A stretch of 64,000 nt of DNA. It comes from Streptomyces sp. TLI_105. GTDB lineage: Bacteria; Actinomycetota; Actinomycetes; Streptomycetales; Streptomycetaceae. Both the position numbers and the translations under genes were made by a program. This document shows positions 9,225 through 16,845 of the stretch, in pieces. Location: contig NZ_FNSM01000001.1 of the NCBI RefSeq assembly GCF_900105415.1, positions 2,170,001 through 2,234,000 of the forward strand, in the 5' to 3' direction. Within the stretch, counting starts at the first letter, position 1, and each line of letters starts with the position of its first letter. A model generated the notes under the pieces. The model did no database searches. It had not been told where the DNA came from and saw only the letters and a list, made by a program, of their open reading frames with translations.

Positions 9225-9657
9225 GCGGTTCGCTCCTCGCTGAATTTGAAATCTGGCCCGGTGGGGTAAGGCCCGGCGTCGGTCACCGCTCAGAGGGTAC
9301 CGATGCCTGGTAGAGCCGTTGTAACGCCACCCTCCCCGATTCCTCATGCTAGTCCAGCCTCGCATGGATGTTCGATCCCTCGATGGGGTGACGTGAACAT
9401 CACGTTCCCTTCCAGGCATGAACCATTTAGGCTCCGGGCACGTCCTCATGAACAACCGGCAACCCCGCCGGGAGGGCTAACCAACACAAGCAACGCGAAA
9501 TCCGTAGAGCGACGCAATACGGCCCATTCGCCGCCAACCGGCAGCAGACAGCCACCTTGGGAAGAAGTTTCAAGGAAAAGGCACGAGCGGGAACGTTTTC
9601 GGCCTGGTTGGATGTTGACCCTGGTACGACAGCTCGTCGAGCTAGAGAAGAGGCGAC
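9225..9657. other. 433-bp divergent intergenic region parE / zinc-ribbon gene
   Basis: Non-coding by composition: noticeably less GC-rich than its flanks, and the open frames crossing it have no family resemblance. It must hold promoters for parE (minus) and the small gene at 9658 (plus). A TTGACC hexamer lies roughly 45 bp before the 9658 start, but I could not find a well-spaced -10, so no promoter is called. No tRNA or obvious hairpin was seen. Confidence 0.6.
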
Positions 9658-9891
9658 GTGACTACTGTTCTGACCCCCGCGAGCCCCCTGACGGCCGCTG
9701 ACCGTTGCGACCGCTGCGGCGCCCAGGCATACCTGCGCGTCGTTCTGACCAGCGGAGGTGACTTGCTCTTCTGCGCCCACCACGGACGTAAGTTCGAGCC
9801 GGAACTCAAGAAGATCGCCGTTGAGATACAGGATGAGACGGACCGGCTCACGGACGTGCCGGCCCGCACGATGGGCGAAGACCACGCCTGA
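9658..9891 (+). CDS. Small zinc-ribbon protein, DUF7455 type
   Basis: 77 residues, starting with GTG behind an AGAAGAGG ribosome site. C17 and C20 (CDRCGAQAY) and C39 with H41/H42 (LFCAHHGRKF) form a likely single zinc site, followed by an acidic amphipathic tail. Such proteins are conserved in actinomycetes near parE and hrdB; no function is established that I know of. A strong hairpin follows at 9934, so it appears to be transcribed alone. Confidence 0.85.
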   Translation: MTTVLTPASPLTAADRCDRCGAQAYLRVVLTSGGDLLFCAHHGRKFEPELKKIAVEIQDETDRLTDVPARTMGEDHA

Positions 9892-9933
9892 CGCCATCCA
9901 CGACGAGCCCAGGGCCGGTCGCTGACCGGACGG

Positions 9934-9973
9934 CGGGCGGTCGCCCCACGCGTTTCGCGAGGGTGACCGCCCG
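9934..9973 (+). terminator. Terminator-like hairpin after the zinc-ribbon gene
   Basis: A 13-bp stem (9934-9946 with 9961-9973, one G-U pair) and a 14-nt loop, about 45 bp after the stop at 9891. It could also serve the minus-strand protease gene ending at 10096, although that is 120 bp away. Confidence 0.6.
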
Positions 9974-10095
9974 TTCTCGTGCCCGACGCCCTTCCGCCTC
10001 CAGCGGAATCGGCGTCCCCTGTCCTCGGCGAGAGTCGGTGTCCTCCGTACCCGTCGGGATCCAGGGCAGATCCGCGCCCGTCCTCCGGGCGCGGC

Positions 10096-10914
10096 TCAGA
10101 AGTGCGCCGGAAGTACCGCGGAGACCCGCGTGTAGACGCCCGGGTTCTCCGCCTGCCCGCAGCCGCTGCCCCAGGACACGAGACCGACGAGAAGCCCCTT
10201 GGCCACCAGCGGTCCCCCGCTGTCTCCCTGACACGCGTCCTTCCCGCCCTGCGGGTCGCCCGCGCACAGCATCGTCCCGCGCTGGTAACGGACGCCGAAA
10301 CCGCCCGGGTAAGCCCGCTCGCACGCCGTGTCCGGCAGCACCTGGACGCGCGCCGTCCGCAGCGTGGAGGAGTAGGCGCCGTTCCCGGTCGTGTCACCCC
10401 AGCCGTAGACGTCCGCCTCCGCCCCGGGCGCGTAGGCCGCGTCTCCCGACCGGGCGACGCCGATCACGTACGACTGCGGCAGCGCGCTCACCAGCGTCAG
10501 CACGGCCAGGTCACCCGAGTTGGTCGTCGGGTCGTAGTCGGGGTTGATCCAGGTGTCGGAGATCCGGACCTCCTCCCCCTCCTGTCCGCGCAGCGCCGCG
10601 CGACCGGCGATGACCACGAAGTCGCGTACCTCCCAGGGCTCCCCGCCGAGCACCTCACGGCCCAGGCAGTGGGCCGCCGTGAGCACCTTGGTCGGCGCGA
10701 CGACCACACCCCCGCAGAACTGACCCGCCCGCGTACCTCCGAACCGGTCACGGCTGGACAGCGCCACGACCCACGGCGCGTCCGTGATCTGGGCCGGCTG
10801 CCCGCCCACCACGACGCTGTCGGCGGCCACGGGACCGGCGGTGGCGAGCTGCCCCGCCGCTGCGGCGGCCAAGCCCAGGGCACCCGTCAATGCTCGGGTG
10901 AGGAAACCACGCAT
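10096..10914 (-). CDS. Secreted trypsin-like serine protease (S1)
   Basis: 272 residues. The N-terminal signal peptide (about 1-32) is rich in alanine and ends near AGPVAA. The mature S1 fold has the catalytic triad H82 (LTAAHC), D135 (SGDLAVLTL) and S232 (GDSGGP). D226, six residues before the serine, predicts cleavage after Arg or Lys. Paired cysteines are placed as in bacterial trypsins. The mature N-terminus VVGGQP is reached after very few residues, so any propeptide is minimal. The start ATG follows AGGAGG. Its job next to hrdB is unknown. Confidence 0.92.
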   Translation of the reverse strand: MRGFLTRALTGALGLAAAAAGQLATAGPVAADSVVVGGQPAQITDAPWVVALSSRDRFGGTRAGQFCGGVVVAPTKVLTAAHCLGREVLGGEPWEVRDFVVIAGRAALRGQEGEEVRISDTWINPDYDPTTNSGDLAVLTLVSALPQSYVIGVARSGDAAYAPGAEADVYGWGDTTGNGAYSSTLRTARVQVLPDTACERAYPGGFGVRYQRGTMLCAGDPQGGKDACQGDSGGPLVAKGLLVGLVSWGSGCGQAENPGVYTRVSAVLPAHF

Positions 10915-10993
10915 GGAGCCTCCTGACTCTCGGGTGATGTCGGTTCACCCAGCGTCCAGCACACGTCCCCGCCGTGCACCCGCGCAAAGCCGG

Positions 10994-11028
10994 AGGGCCC
11001 GGCTCCCCCTCTCGGGGAACCGGGCCCT
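10994..11028 (-). terminator. hrdB terminator hairpin
   Basis: A 14-bp stem with one mismatch (10995-11008 with 11014-11027) and a 5-nt loop, about 30 bp downstream of the hrdB stop. Confidence 0.75.
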
Positions 11029-11057
11029 TCCGCGTGTCGCTGCGTACCTCGTACGGA

Positions 11058-12605
11058 TCAGTCGAGGTAGTCGCGCAGGACCTGCGAGCGCGACGGGTGA
11101 CGGAGCTTCGACATCGTCTTCGACTCGATCTGGCGGATCCGCTCTCGCGTCACGCCGTAGACCTTGCCGATCTCGTCCAGCGTCTTCGGCTGGCCGTCGG
11201 TGAGACCGAAGCGCATGGAGACGACGCCCGCCTCGCGCTCGGAGAGCGTGTCGAGGACGGAGTGCAGCTGCTCCTGGAGGAGCGTGAAGCTGACCGCGTC
11301 GGCCGGCACGACCGCCTCGGAGTCCTCGATGAGGTCGCCGAACTCGCTGTCGCCGTCCTCACCCAGCGGGGTGTGGAGGGAGATCGGCTCACGGCCGTAC
11401 TTCTGGACCTCGATGACCTTCTCGGGGGTCATGTCGAGCTCCTTGGCCAGCTCCTCCGGGGTGGGCTCGCGGCCCAGGTCCTGGAGCATCTGGCGCTGCA
11501 CGCGCGCAAGCTTGTTGATGACCTCGACCATGTGCACCGGGATACGGATGGTGCGGGCCTGGTCGGCCATGGCGCGGGTGATCGCCTGACGGATCCACCA
11601 GGTGGCGTACGTGGAGAACTTGTAGCCCTTGGTGTAGTCGAACTTCTCGACGGCGCGGATCAGACCCAGGTTGCCTTCCTGGATCAGGTCAAGGAAGAGC
11701 ATGCCGCGGCCGGTGTAGCGCTTGGCCAGCGAGACCACCAGACGGAGGTTGGCCTCCAGGAGGTGGTTCTTGGCCCGGCGGCCGTCCTCGGCGATGATCT
11801 CCAGCTCGCGCTTGAGCTTCGGAGCCAGCTTGTCCGAGTTCGCGAGCTTGTCCTCGGCGAACAGACCGGCCTCGATGCGCTTGGCGAGCTCGACCTCCTG
11901 CTCGGCGTTGAGCAGCGGGACCTTGCCGATCTGCTTGAGGTAGTCCTTGACCGGGTCGGCGGTGGCACCGGCGACGGCGACCTGCTGCGCCGGAGCGTCG
12001 TCCTCGTCCTCGTCGGACAGGACAAAGCCCTTGCTCTCGCCCTCGGTCTCCTCGTCCTCGCCCTTGCCGGGTGCAACGTCCTCGAGGAGCTCCTCGCCCT
12101 CGATGAGCTCCTCGGCGTCCTTCTTGGACGTGGTCTTCTTGGCCGCCGTCTTCTTGGCGACGGTCTTCTTGGCCACCGCCTTCTTGGCGACGGTCTTCTT
12201 CGCGGCCGCCTTCTTGGCGGGGGATCCGGCCTCGTCGGCCGGGTCGGTGCCCTCGGCCGCGGGGGCCGTGGAGGCCGAGACGGTGCTCTTCGTCACGGTC
12301 GTCCTGGCGGTGACGGTCTTGGTGGCGGTGCGCTTGGCCGGGCTCTTCGCTGCGACGCTCTTGCGGGCGCGCTTCGGCGACTCCGCTGCACTGACCATCA
12401 GCGTCACACCCTCTTCCTCGAGGATCTGATTGAGGCTGCGCAGAACATTCTTCCACTGGGTTGGCGGAATCTGGTCGGCTTCGAAGGCCCGACGCACGTC
12501 ATCGCCGGCGATCTGCCCATCAGCCTTTCCCCGCTCGATGAGCGCCATCACAGACTCGGACTCGGCGATCTCCGGCGGGAGCGTACGGGATGTGCTGGCC
12601 GACAC
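11058..12605 (-). CDS. hrdB: Principal (housekeeping) sigma factor HrdB
   Basis: 515 residues. Region 1.1 is at the N-terminus, followed by a lysine/alanine-rich linker of repeated [12 protein letters not shown] units (about 130-185) and an acidic stretch. Regions 1.2 to 4.2 are all present: [11 protein letters not shown] (1.2), [20 protein letters not shown] (2.3/2.4), [12 protein letters not shown], and the region 4 [22 protein letters not shown]. The protein directs RNA polymerase to vegetative promoters. The GTG at 12605 gives the [13 protein letters not shown]-terminus I recall for Streptomyces HrdB; frame extends 52 codons upstream but without family resemblance. A terminator follows at 10994. 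Confidence 0.96.
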   Translation of the reverse strand: MSASTSRTLPPEIAESESVMALIERGKADGQIAGDDVRRAFEADQIPPTQWKNVLRSLNQILEEEGVTLMVSAAESPKRARKSVAAKSPAKRTATKTVTARTTVTKSTVSASTAPAAEGTDPADEAGSPAKKAAAKKTVAKKAVAKKTVAKKTAAKKTTSKKDAEELIEGEELLEDVAPGKGEDEETEGESKGFVLSDEDEDDAPAQQVAVAGATADPVKDYLKQIGKVPLLNAEQEVELAKRIEAGLFAEDKLANSDKLAPKLKRELEIIAEDGRRAKNHLLEANLRLVVSLAKRYTGRGMLFLDLIQEGNLGLIRAVEKFDYTKGYKFSTYATWWIRQAITRAMADQARTIRIPVHMVEVINKLARVQRQMLQDLGREPTPEELAKELDMTPEKVIEVQKYGREPISLHTPLGEDGDSEFGDLIEDSEAVVPADAVSFTLLQEQLHSVLDTLSEREAGVVSMRFGLTDGQPKTLDEIGKVYGVTRERIRQIESKTMSKLRHPSRSQVLRDYLD

Positions 12606-12980
12606 GAACAACCTCTCGGAACGATGGAAACGGCTTCCGGCCCCGCCCTGGATCGGGCTGGAGCCGACGACCGTCGACGGGGAATGTGTCGACGGCGCGG
12701 GCTGGGCCGGGGAACTGCACAGCGCCTCCGTCGGCTGCTGTATTCCTTCCTCGGCTGTCACCTCTTAGGTCATCGCACGGCTCGGAGGAGTGTTACGCCC
12801 AATCTTCGTGGCCCGAGTCACACCTCATTTGCGACGAAACGGCCAAAGCGGGAGATCGTCGTACATTCGCGCCTCCGGAACCCGGGCGCCGCCCGGGGAG
12901 ACCCTGCCGGGTCCCGGGTGGCGCCCGGAACCCGGCGGCACGCGGTGCACACCTCCGCCCTCCCGGCCACGGCCCGCGGG
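12606..12980. promoter_or_regulatory. hrdB upstream region with whiH terminator
   Basis: A 375-bp gap between whiH and hrdB, both on the minus strand. It must contain the hrdB promoters. A GGAAT motif reads toward hrdB, ending near 12748, reminiscent of a SigR -35, but I could not find the expected GTT at the right spacing, so no exact promoter is called. Near whiH, a long imperfect hairpin (12882-12897 with 12913-12928, 15 of 16 pairs) is a likely whiH terminator. Confidence 0.6.
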
Positions 12981-13868
12981 TCAGTGTTCGCGAGGGGCGG
13001 GGACGACGCGCTCCACCTCGGGGTGGACGGTGAGCAGCTGCCGCATGGCGCTCTCGGCTCCGTGGGCGTCCCCGGCGGCGAGCGCGTCCACGATCCGGGC
13101 ATGGTGGGCCAGGCAGGCCTCGCTCGGCCGGTCGCAGCCGGTGACGGGACCGCCGGAGACCTGGAGGGCGGCGGCGACGATGCCGGCGAGGTGCTCCAGC
13201 ATGCGGTTCCCGGCCAGCTGGATCAGGAGGGAGTGGAACTCCGTGTCGGCCCGCGAGAAGGTGATGCCGTCACCCTGGGCGAACGCGTGCCCCATGATCT
13301 CGACCATGTCGGCGAGGCGCTGCTGCACGTCCTCGCGGCCGTGTCCGGCGGCCAGGCGGGCGGCCAGGGGCTCGATCGTCCACCGCAGCTCGTTCAGCTC
13401 GCGGCGCTGGTCGTCGCGCTGCGGGCCGAAGGCGCGCCATTCGATGATGTCGGGGTCGAGGAGGTTCCAGTCGCTGACGGGCCTGACCCGCGTACCGACG
13501 TTCGGGCGGGCACTGACGAGCCCCTTCGCCTCCAGTACGCGCAGCGACTCGCGCACGACGGTGCGCGAGACCTCGAACCGCTGGCCGATCTCCTCGGGGA
13601 CGAGCGGACGGTCGGCCCCGAGGTCGCCGGAGACGATCATCTGGCCGAGCTGCTGGACGAGCTGCCCGTGCAGTCCGCGGCCCCGATTACCGGCGGGCCG
13701 ACGGCCGACGCGACCCAGCTCGGTGTCCACCCCCTCCCAGGAGGGCGGGCTCACACGGCCGGCGGCGGGCGCCTCCGGGTAGGGGTAGCGGTCGAGATCG
13801 CCCGGGGCGCCGAGGCCGGAGTCGACGGGGCGGGCGGCGGTCATCATGGTGTGCGCAAGGGTACTCAC
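12981..13868 (-). CDS. whiH: GntR/FadR-family sporulation regulator WhiH
   Basis: 295 residues. The GntR winged helix spans about 70-135 (LHGQLVQQLGQMIVSGDLGA, VPEEIGQRFEVSRTVVRESL, NVGTRVRP). The C-terminal FCD-type ligand-binding domain has metal-site-like residues (EFHSLLIQLAGNRML, HHARIVDALAAGD). Gene order beside hrdB, length and sequence agree with my recollection of Streptomyces WhiH, which is needed for sporulation septation in aerial hyphae and is transcribed by sigma-WhiG. The GTG at 13868 follows AAAGGA; a longer frame exists upstream but would cross the promoter. The ligand is unknown. Confidence 0.87.
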   Translation of the reverse strand: MSTLAHTMMTAARPVDSGLGAPGDLDRYPYPEAPAAGRVSPPSWEGVDTELGRVGRRPAGNRGRGLHGQLVQQLGQMIVSGDLGADRPLVPEEIGQRFEVSRTVVRESLRVLEAKGLVSARPNVGTRVRPVSDWNLLDPDIIEWRAFGPQRDDQRRELNELRWTIEPLAARLAAGHGREDVQQRLADMVEIMGHAFAQGDGITFSRADTEFHSLLIQLAGNRMLEHLAGIVAAALQVSGGPVTGCDRPSEACLAHHARIVDALAAGDAHGAESAMRQLLTVHPEVERVVPAPREH

Positions 13869-13931
13869 GCATCCTTTGTCGGCGTTGCCTCCGTGACCCT
13901 TGAGGTCTTTGGTGAAAAGCACACGAAAGGG

Positions 13932-13956
13932 TGATCGGCACTCGCTACACAATTGA
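13932..13956 (-). promoter_or_regulatory. Possible sigma-WhiG promoter of whiH
   Basis: On the minus strand GCCGATCA (13932-13939) matches 7 of 8 positions of the WhiG-type -10 element GCCGATAA. A TCAA tetramer (13953-13956) stands 13 bp upstream, shorter than the usual 15-16 bp. It lies about 65 bp before the whiH start. The assignment rests mainly on the -10 match and on the known WhiG dependence of whiH. Confidence 0.4.
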
Positions 13957-14028
13957 CGATCAATGGGACATTTACGGCATATTTCAAGGTAGTTGATGGG
14001 GAACCGAAGTCTTTCGGCCAACAAGTGA

Positions 14029-15849
14029 TCACCAACGGGCCTTACGGCGAAGGCCGGTGAACACATAGGCGCAGAGCAACCCTGTCAACGTCAACGAGAG
14101 CGCCACCCCCGCGGGCTGACCGACCACCCGCAGCACCCCCGCGAGCCACCGGTCCAGGGCCGGCGACCACTGCGGGCCGGCGAACTCGCGCAGCCGCGCC
14201 GGGAGTCCGGCCGCCGATCGCACCGCCGGCCCCGTCAGCACCTTCTGCAACAGCGGAACGAAGGCGACGGGCACCGCGAGCACCGCCGCCACTCCGGCCG
14301 CGGCGGCCCGGAACACCCCGGCGCCGAGCACCCCCGCCCACGCGCAGCCGACGACCAGGCCCAGCCAATTCGAGCAGAGAGCCGGCCAGTTCCGTGGTAC
14401 GGGAACCGATTCGGAGCCGTAGACGAACCGCAGCACCTCCAGGTCGATCCCCACGACGAGCGCCCCCAGCACCAGGGCGACGACCGCGGCCACGGCGAGC
14501 TTCGCGAGCAGCAGGCCCGGTCTGCGGGGGACGGCTCCGCGCCCGGTGGTGAGTGCGGGATAGCGGTACTCCTCTCCGAAGGAGAAGGCCCCGAGCAGCC
14601 CGGCGCCGAGGGCCGCGGGTGGTAGCGGGGAGATCGGGGGCCAGCCGGCGAGCACGGCGGGCAGCTCGGCTCGTCCGCCGCGGCCGAGGAGCAGGGCGAG
14701 CGTCATGGAGACGAGCAGGACGGCGGCCACGACGAGCGGGGTGGAGGGCACGCCCAGGAGGCGGTGGAGCTCGTACCTCAGGGGGCGCAGGGGTGAGCGC
14801 GCGGGTCGCCGCGCGGCGCCTCGCCGCCCGCCCCGGGTCTCCCGGCCCGTGACCCCGGGCGGCTGCCCGGCACCCGCCGACGCGGCGGCACGGCTTTCGG
14901 GGTCCCCCGCCTCCTCCCCTTCCCGCGCGCTCCGCACCTGTCCGGCGACGCCGCCGCCGCGACCGGACCCGGCGCCGCCGTCGCCGCCTCTCTCGTCGGC
15001 GAGCCGGTGGATCGGTACGCCGTGCCGGAAGGCGGTGTCACCGACGGCCGCGCAGTCGCTCCCGTAGACGGAGAGGCGATTGCCGTCCTCGGCGACCACC
15101 TCGACGGGACGGCGGGCGGCTCTGGCCTCCTGGGTGACGACCGCGGCCAAGCGCGCGGCGTGCGGGGTCCGGACGACGACCCGGGGGCGCAGGCGGGTGC
15201 GAGCGAACTCGACGGCGTCCTGGTCCGCGACGAGCCGGCCGCCGTCGAGGGTGACGACGCGGTCGGCGTTGCCGGCCGCGTCCTTGGGGTCCTCCGTGGT
15301 GTACAGCACGGTTCCCCCCTCGGCGGCGTGCGCGCGCAGCAGCTCGTGGAGCCACGCGCTCTCGGGTACGGAGAGACCCGCGGTCGGCTGGTCGAGCAGC
15401 AGGGTGTGAGGGGTTCCCAACAGGGCTGCGGCAAGCCCGAGTCGACGGTCCGCACCGATCGGGAGGGTGCCGATCCGCCGACGCTCCAGACCGGTGAGGC
15501 CCACGGTCCGCACCAGTTCATCGGCCCGCGCGGCGGAAACTCCCGTGGCGGCGCAGAGCATCCGCAGCTGCCCCCGGAGGGTGCGGGACGGGTGTCCGGG
15601 GACGTCGCCGAGGAGTACGCCGACCTCACGAGGCGGGTGGGCGATGCGGTGCAGCGGCCGGCCGCGGAAGTAGGTCACCCCACGGCCCGGCTCGAGTTCG
15701 AGCATGAGCCGGAGGGCGGTGGTCTTGCCGGACCCCCGGGGGCCGAGGAGGGCGGTCACGGCGCCCGGCCGGGCCTCGAAGGTCAGATCGTCCACGGCGG
15801 GCGGGCGATCGCGGCGGGGAGTGCTGGTCAGTCCGATTGCCTGGAGCAT
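14029..15849 (-). CDS. Fused ABC ATPase-permease with degenerate catalytic motifs
   Basis: 606 residues: an N-terminal ABC ATPase (about 1-225), a hydrophilic Gly/Arg/Ala-rich linker (about 290-365), and a C-terminal membrane domain with about six helices (about 370-600). Walker A is intact (GPRGSGKTT, 36-44). The signature reads LPIGADRRL instead of LSGGQ, the Walker B glutamate is glutamine (LLLDQPTAGLS, Q154), and the switch histidine position is glutamate (YTTEDP, E186). ATP hydrolysis may therefore be weak or absent. The start is uncertain: ATG 15849 or GTG 15873. Transported substrate and partners are unknown; it ends 160 bp before the whiH start. Confidence 0.8.
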   Translation of the reverse strand: MLQAIGLTSTPRRDRPPAVDDLTFEARPGAVTALLGPRGSGKTTALRLMLELEPGRGVTYFRGRPLHRIAHPPREVGVLLGDVPGHPSRTLRGQLRMLCAATGVSAARADELVRTVGLTGLERRRIGTLPIGADRRLGLAAALLGTPHTLLLDQPTAGLSVPESAWLHELLRAHAAEGGTVLYTTEDPKDAAGNADRVVTLDGGRLVADQDAVEFARTRLRPRVVVRTPHAARLAAVVTQEARAARRPVEVVAEDGNRLSVYGSDCAAVGDTAFRHGVPIHRLADERGGDGGAGSGRGGGVAGQVRSAREGEEAGDPESRAAASAGAGQPPGVTGRETRGGRRGAARRPARSPLRPLRYELHRLLGVPSTPLVVAAVLLVSMTLALLLGRGGRAELPAVLAGWPPISPLPPAALGAGLLGAFSFGEEYRYPALTTGRGAVPRRPGLLLAKLAVAAVVALVLGALVVGIDLEVLRFVYGSESVPVPRNWPALCSNWLGLVVGCAWAGVLGAGVFRAAAAGVAAVLAVPVAFVPLLQKVLTGPAVRSAAGLPARLREFAGPQWSPALDRWLAGVLRVVGQPAGVALSLTLTGLLCAYVFTGLRRKARW

Positions 15850-15971
15850 CGCTTCTCTCGCGGTAGGTGACACCGCTCCGCGGCAGGGCGGCGCTACCGC
15901 AACAAAATAACGCTACATTTCGGACTTTCCGTGCAGGTTTGGCGCCCAGGGGTGCCGGATGCGCACGGCTC

Positions 15972-16736
15972 TCAGACCTCGGGACGCAGCATCGGCGGGT
16001 TGAGAAGAGTGGCCCCACCTGCCCGGAAGAGCTGCGCGGGGCGCCCTCCCTGACGCGTCGTGGTGCCTCCGGCCGGGACCAGGAAGCCGGGCGTGCCGGT
16101 CACCTTGCGGTGGAAGTTGCGCGGGTCGAGGGACACGCCCCAGACCGCCTCGTAGACGCGGCGCAGTTCTCCGACCGTGAACTCGGGCGGACAGAAGGCC
16201 GTGGCCAGGGAGGAGTACTCGATCTTGGAGCGGGCGCGCTCCACCCCGTCCGCGAGGATCCGGGCGTGATCGAAGGCGAGCGCCCCCGGTCCCCCGTCGT
16301 CGGCGGCCTCGTCCTCACCGAGAAGCTCCTCGACCGGGGCCCAACGGGCACTGTTCGCGTCGCCGCCCGCGCGCGGAGCGGGAAGGTCCGGTGCCAGCGC
16401 CAGGTGCGCGACGCTCACCACCCGCATGCGGGGGTCGCGGTCGGGCGCCCCGTACGTCGCCAGCTGCTCCAGGTGCGCGCCGTTGCTCGGCACGGGCGGC
16501 GGGGCGGCCGGGTCGTGGGCGCAGAGGCCGGTCTCCTCGACCAGCTCGCGCGCCGCCGCGGCTCCGAGGTCCTCCTCGGCCCGCACGAAACCACCGGGCA
16601 GTGCCCAACGCCCCTGATACGGCGCCTCTCCTCGCCGTACGACCAGGGTGCAGAGTGCGTGGCGCCGCACGGTGAGCACAACCAGGTCGACGGTCACGGC
16701 GAAGGGAGGAAAGGCCGACGGGTCGTAGGGAGGCAT
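15972..16736 (-). CDS. NrtR-like Nudix hydrolase/transcriptional regulator
   Basis: 254 residues. The N-terminal Nudix domain has an intact box (GFVRAEEDLGAAAARELVEE followed by TGL), within residues about 45-75. The C-terminal winged helix (about 175-240) contains EFTVGELRRVYEAVWG and DPRNFHRKV. This two-domain build is that of NrtR, which in many bacteria represses NAD-biosynthesis or pentose genes and uses the Nudix fold to sense ADP-ribose derivatives. No NAD gene is adjacent, so the target is open. Some NrtR proteins have lost Nudix activity; here the catalytic residues are retained. Confidence 0.82.
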   Translation of the reverse strand: MPPYDPSAFPPFAVTVDLVVLTVRRHALCTLVVRRGEAPYQGRWALPGGFVRAEEDLGAAAARELVEETGLCAHDPAAPPPVPSNGAHLEQLATYGAPDRDPRMRVVSVAHLALAPDLPAPRAGGDANSARWAPVEELLGEDEAADDGGPGALAFDHARILADGVERARSKIEYSSLATAFCPPEFTVGELRRVYEAVWGVSLDPRNFHRKVTGTPGFLVPAGGTTTRQGGRPAQLFRAGGATLLNPPMLRPEV

Positions 16737-16845
16737 GCCGCGATCATAGTCGTCTTCCTGACGATAAACACGCCTCGCCAAAGCATCGGCCTCGGCTTCC
16801 CCACCGCGCCGCGAGGCTTCCCGCGTCTCTGAGCCCGGCATCCCG

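Noticed and set aside
9303..9701. Open frames in the parE/zinc-ribbon intergenic region
   Set aside because: No domain pattern, no ribosome site, lower GC at third positions, and both strands are open only by chance.
12730..12750. SigR promoter for hrdB (GGAAT on the minus strand)
   Set aside because: The expected GTT at 18-19 bp was not found at the right place, so an exact promoter could not be supported.
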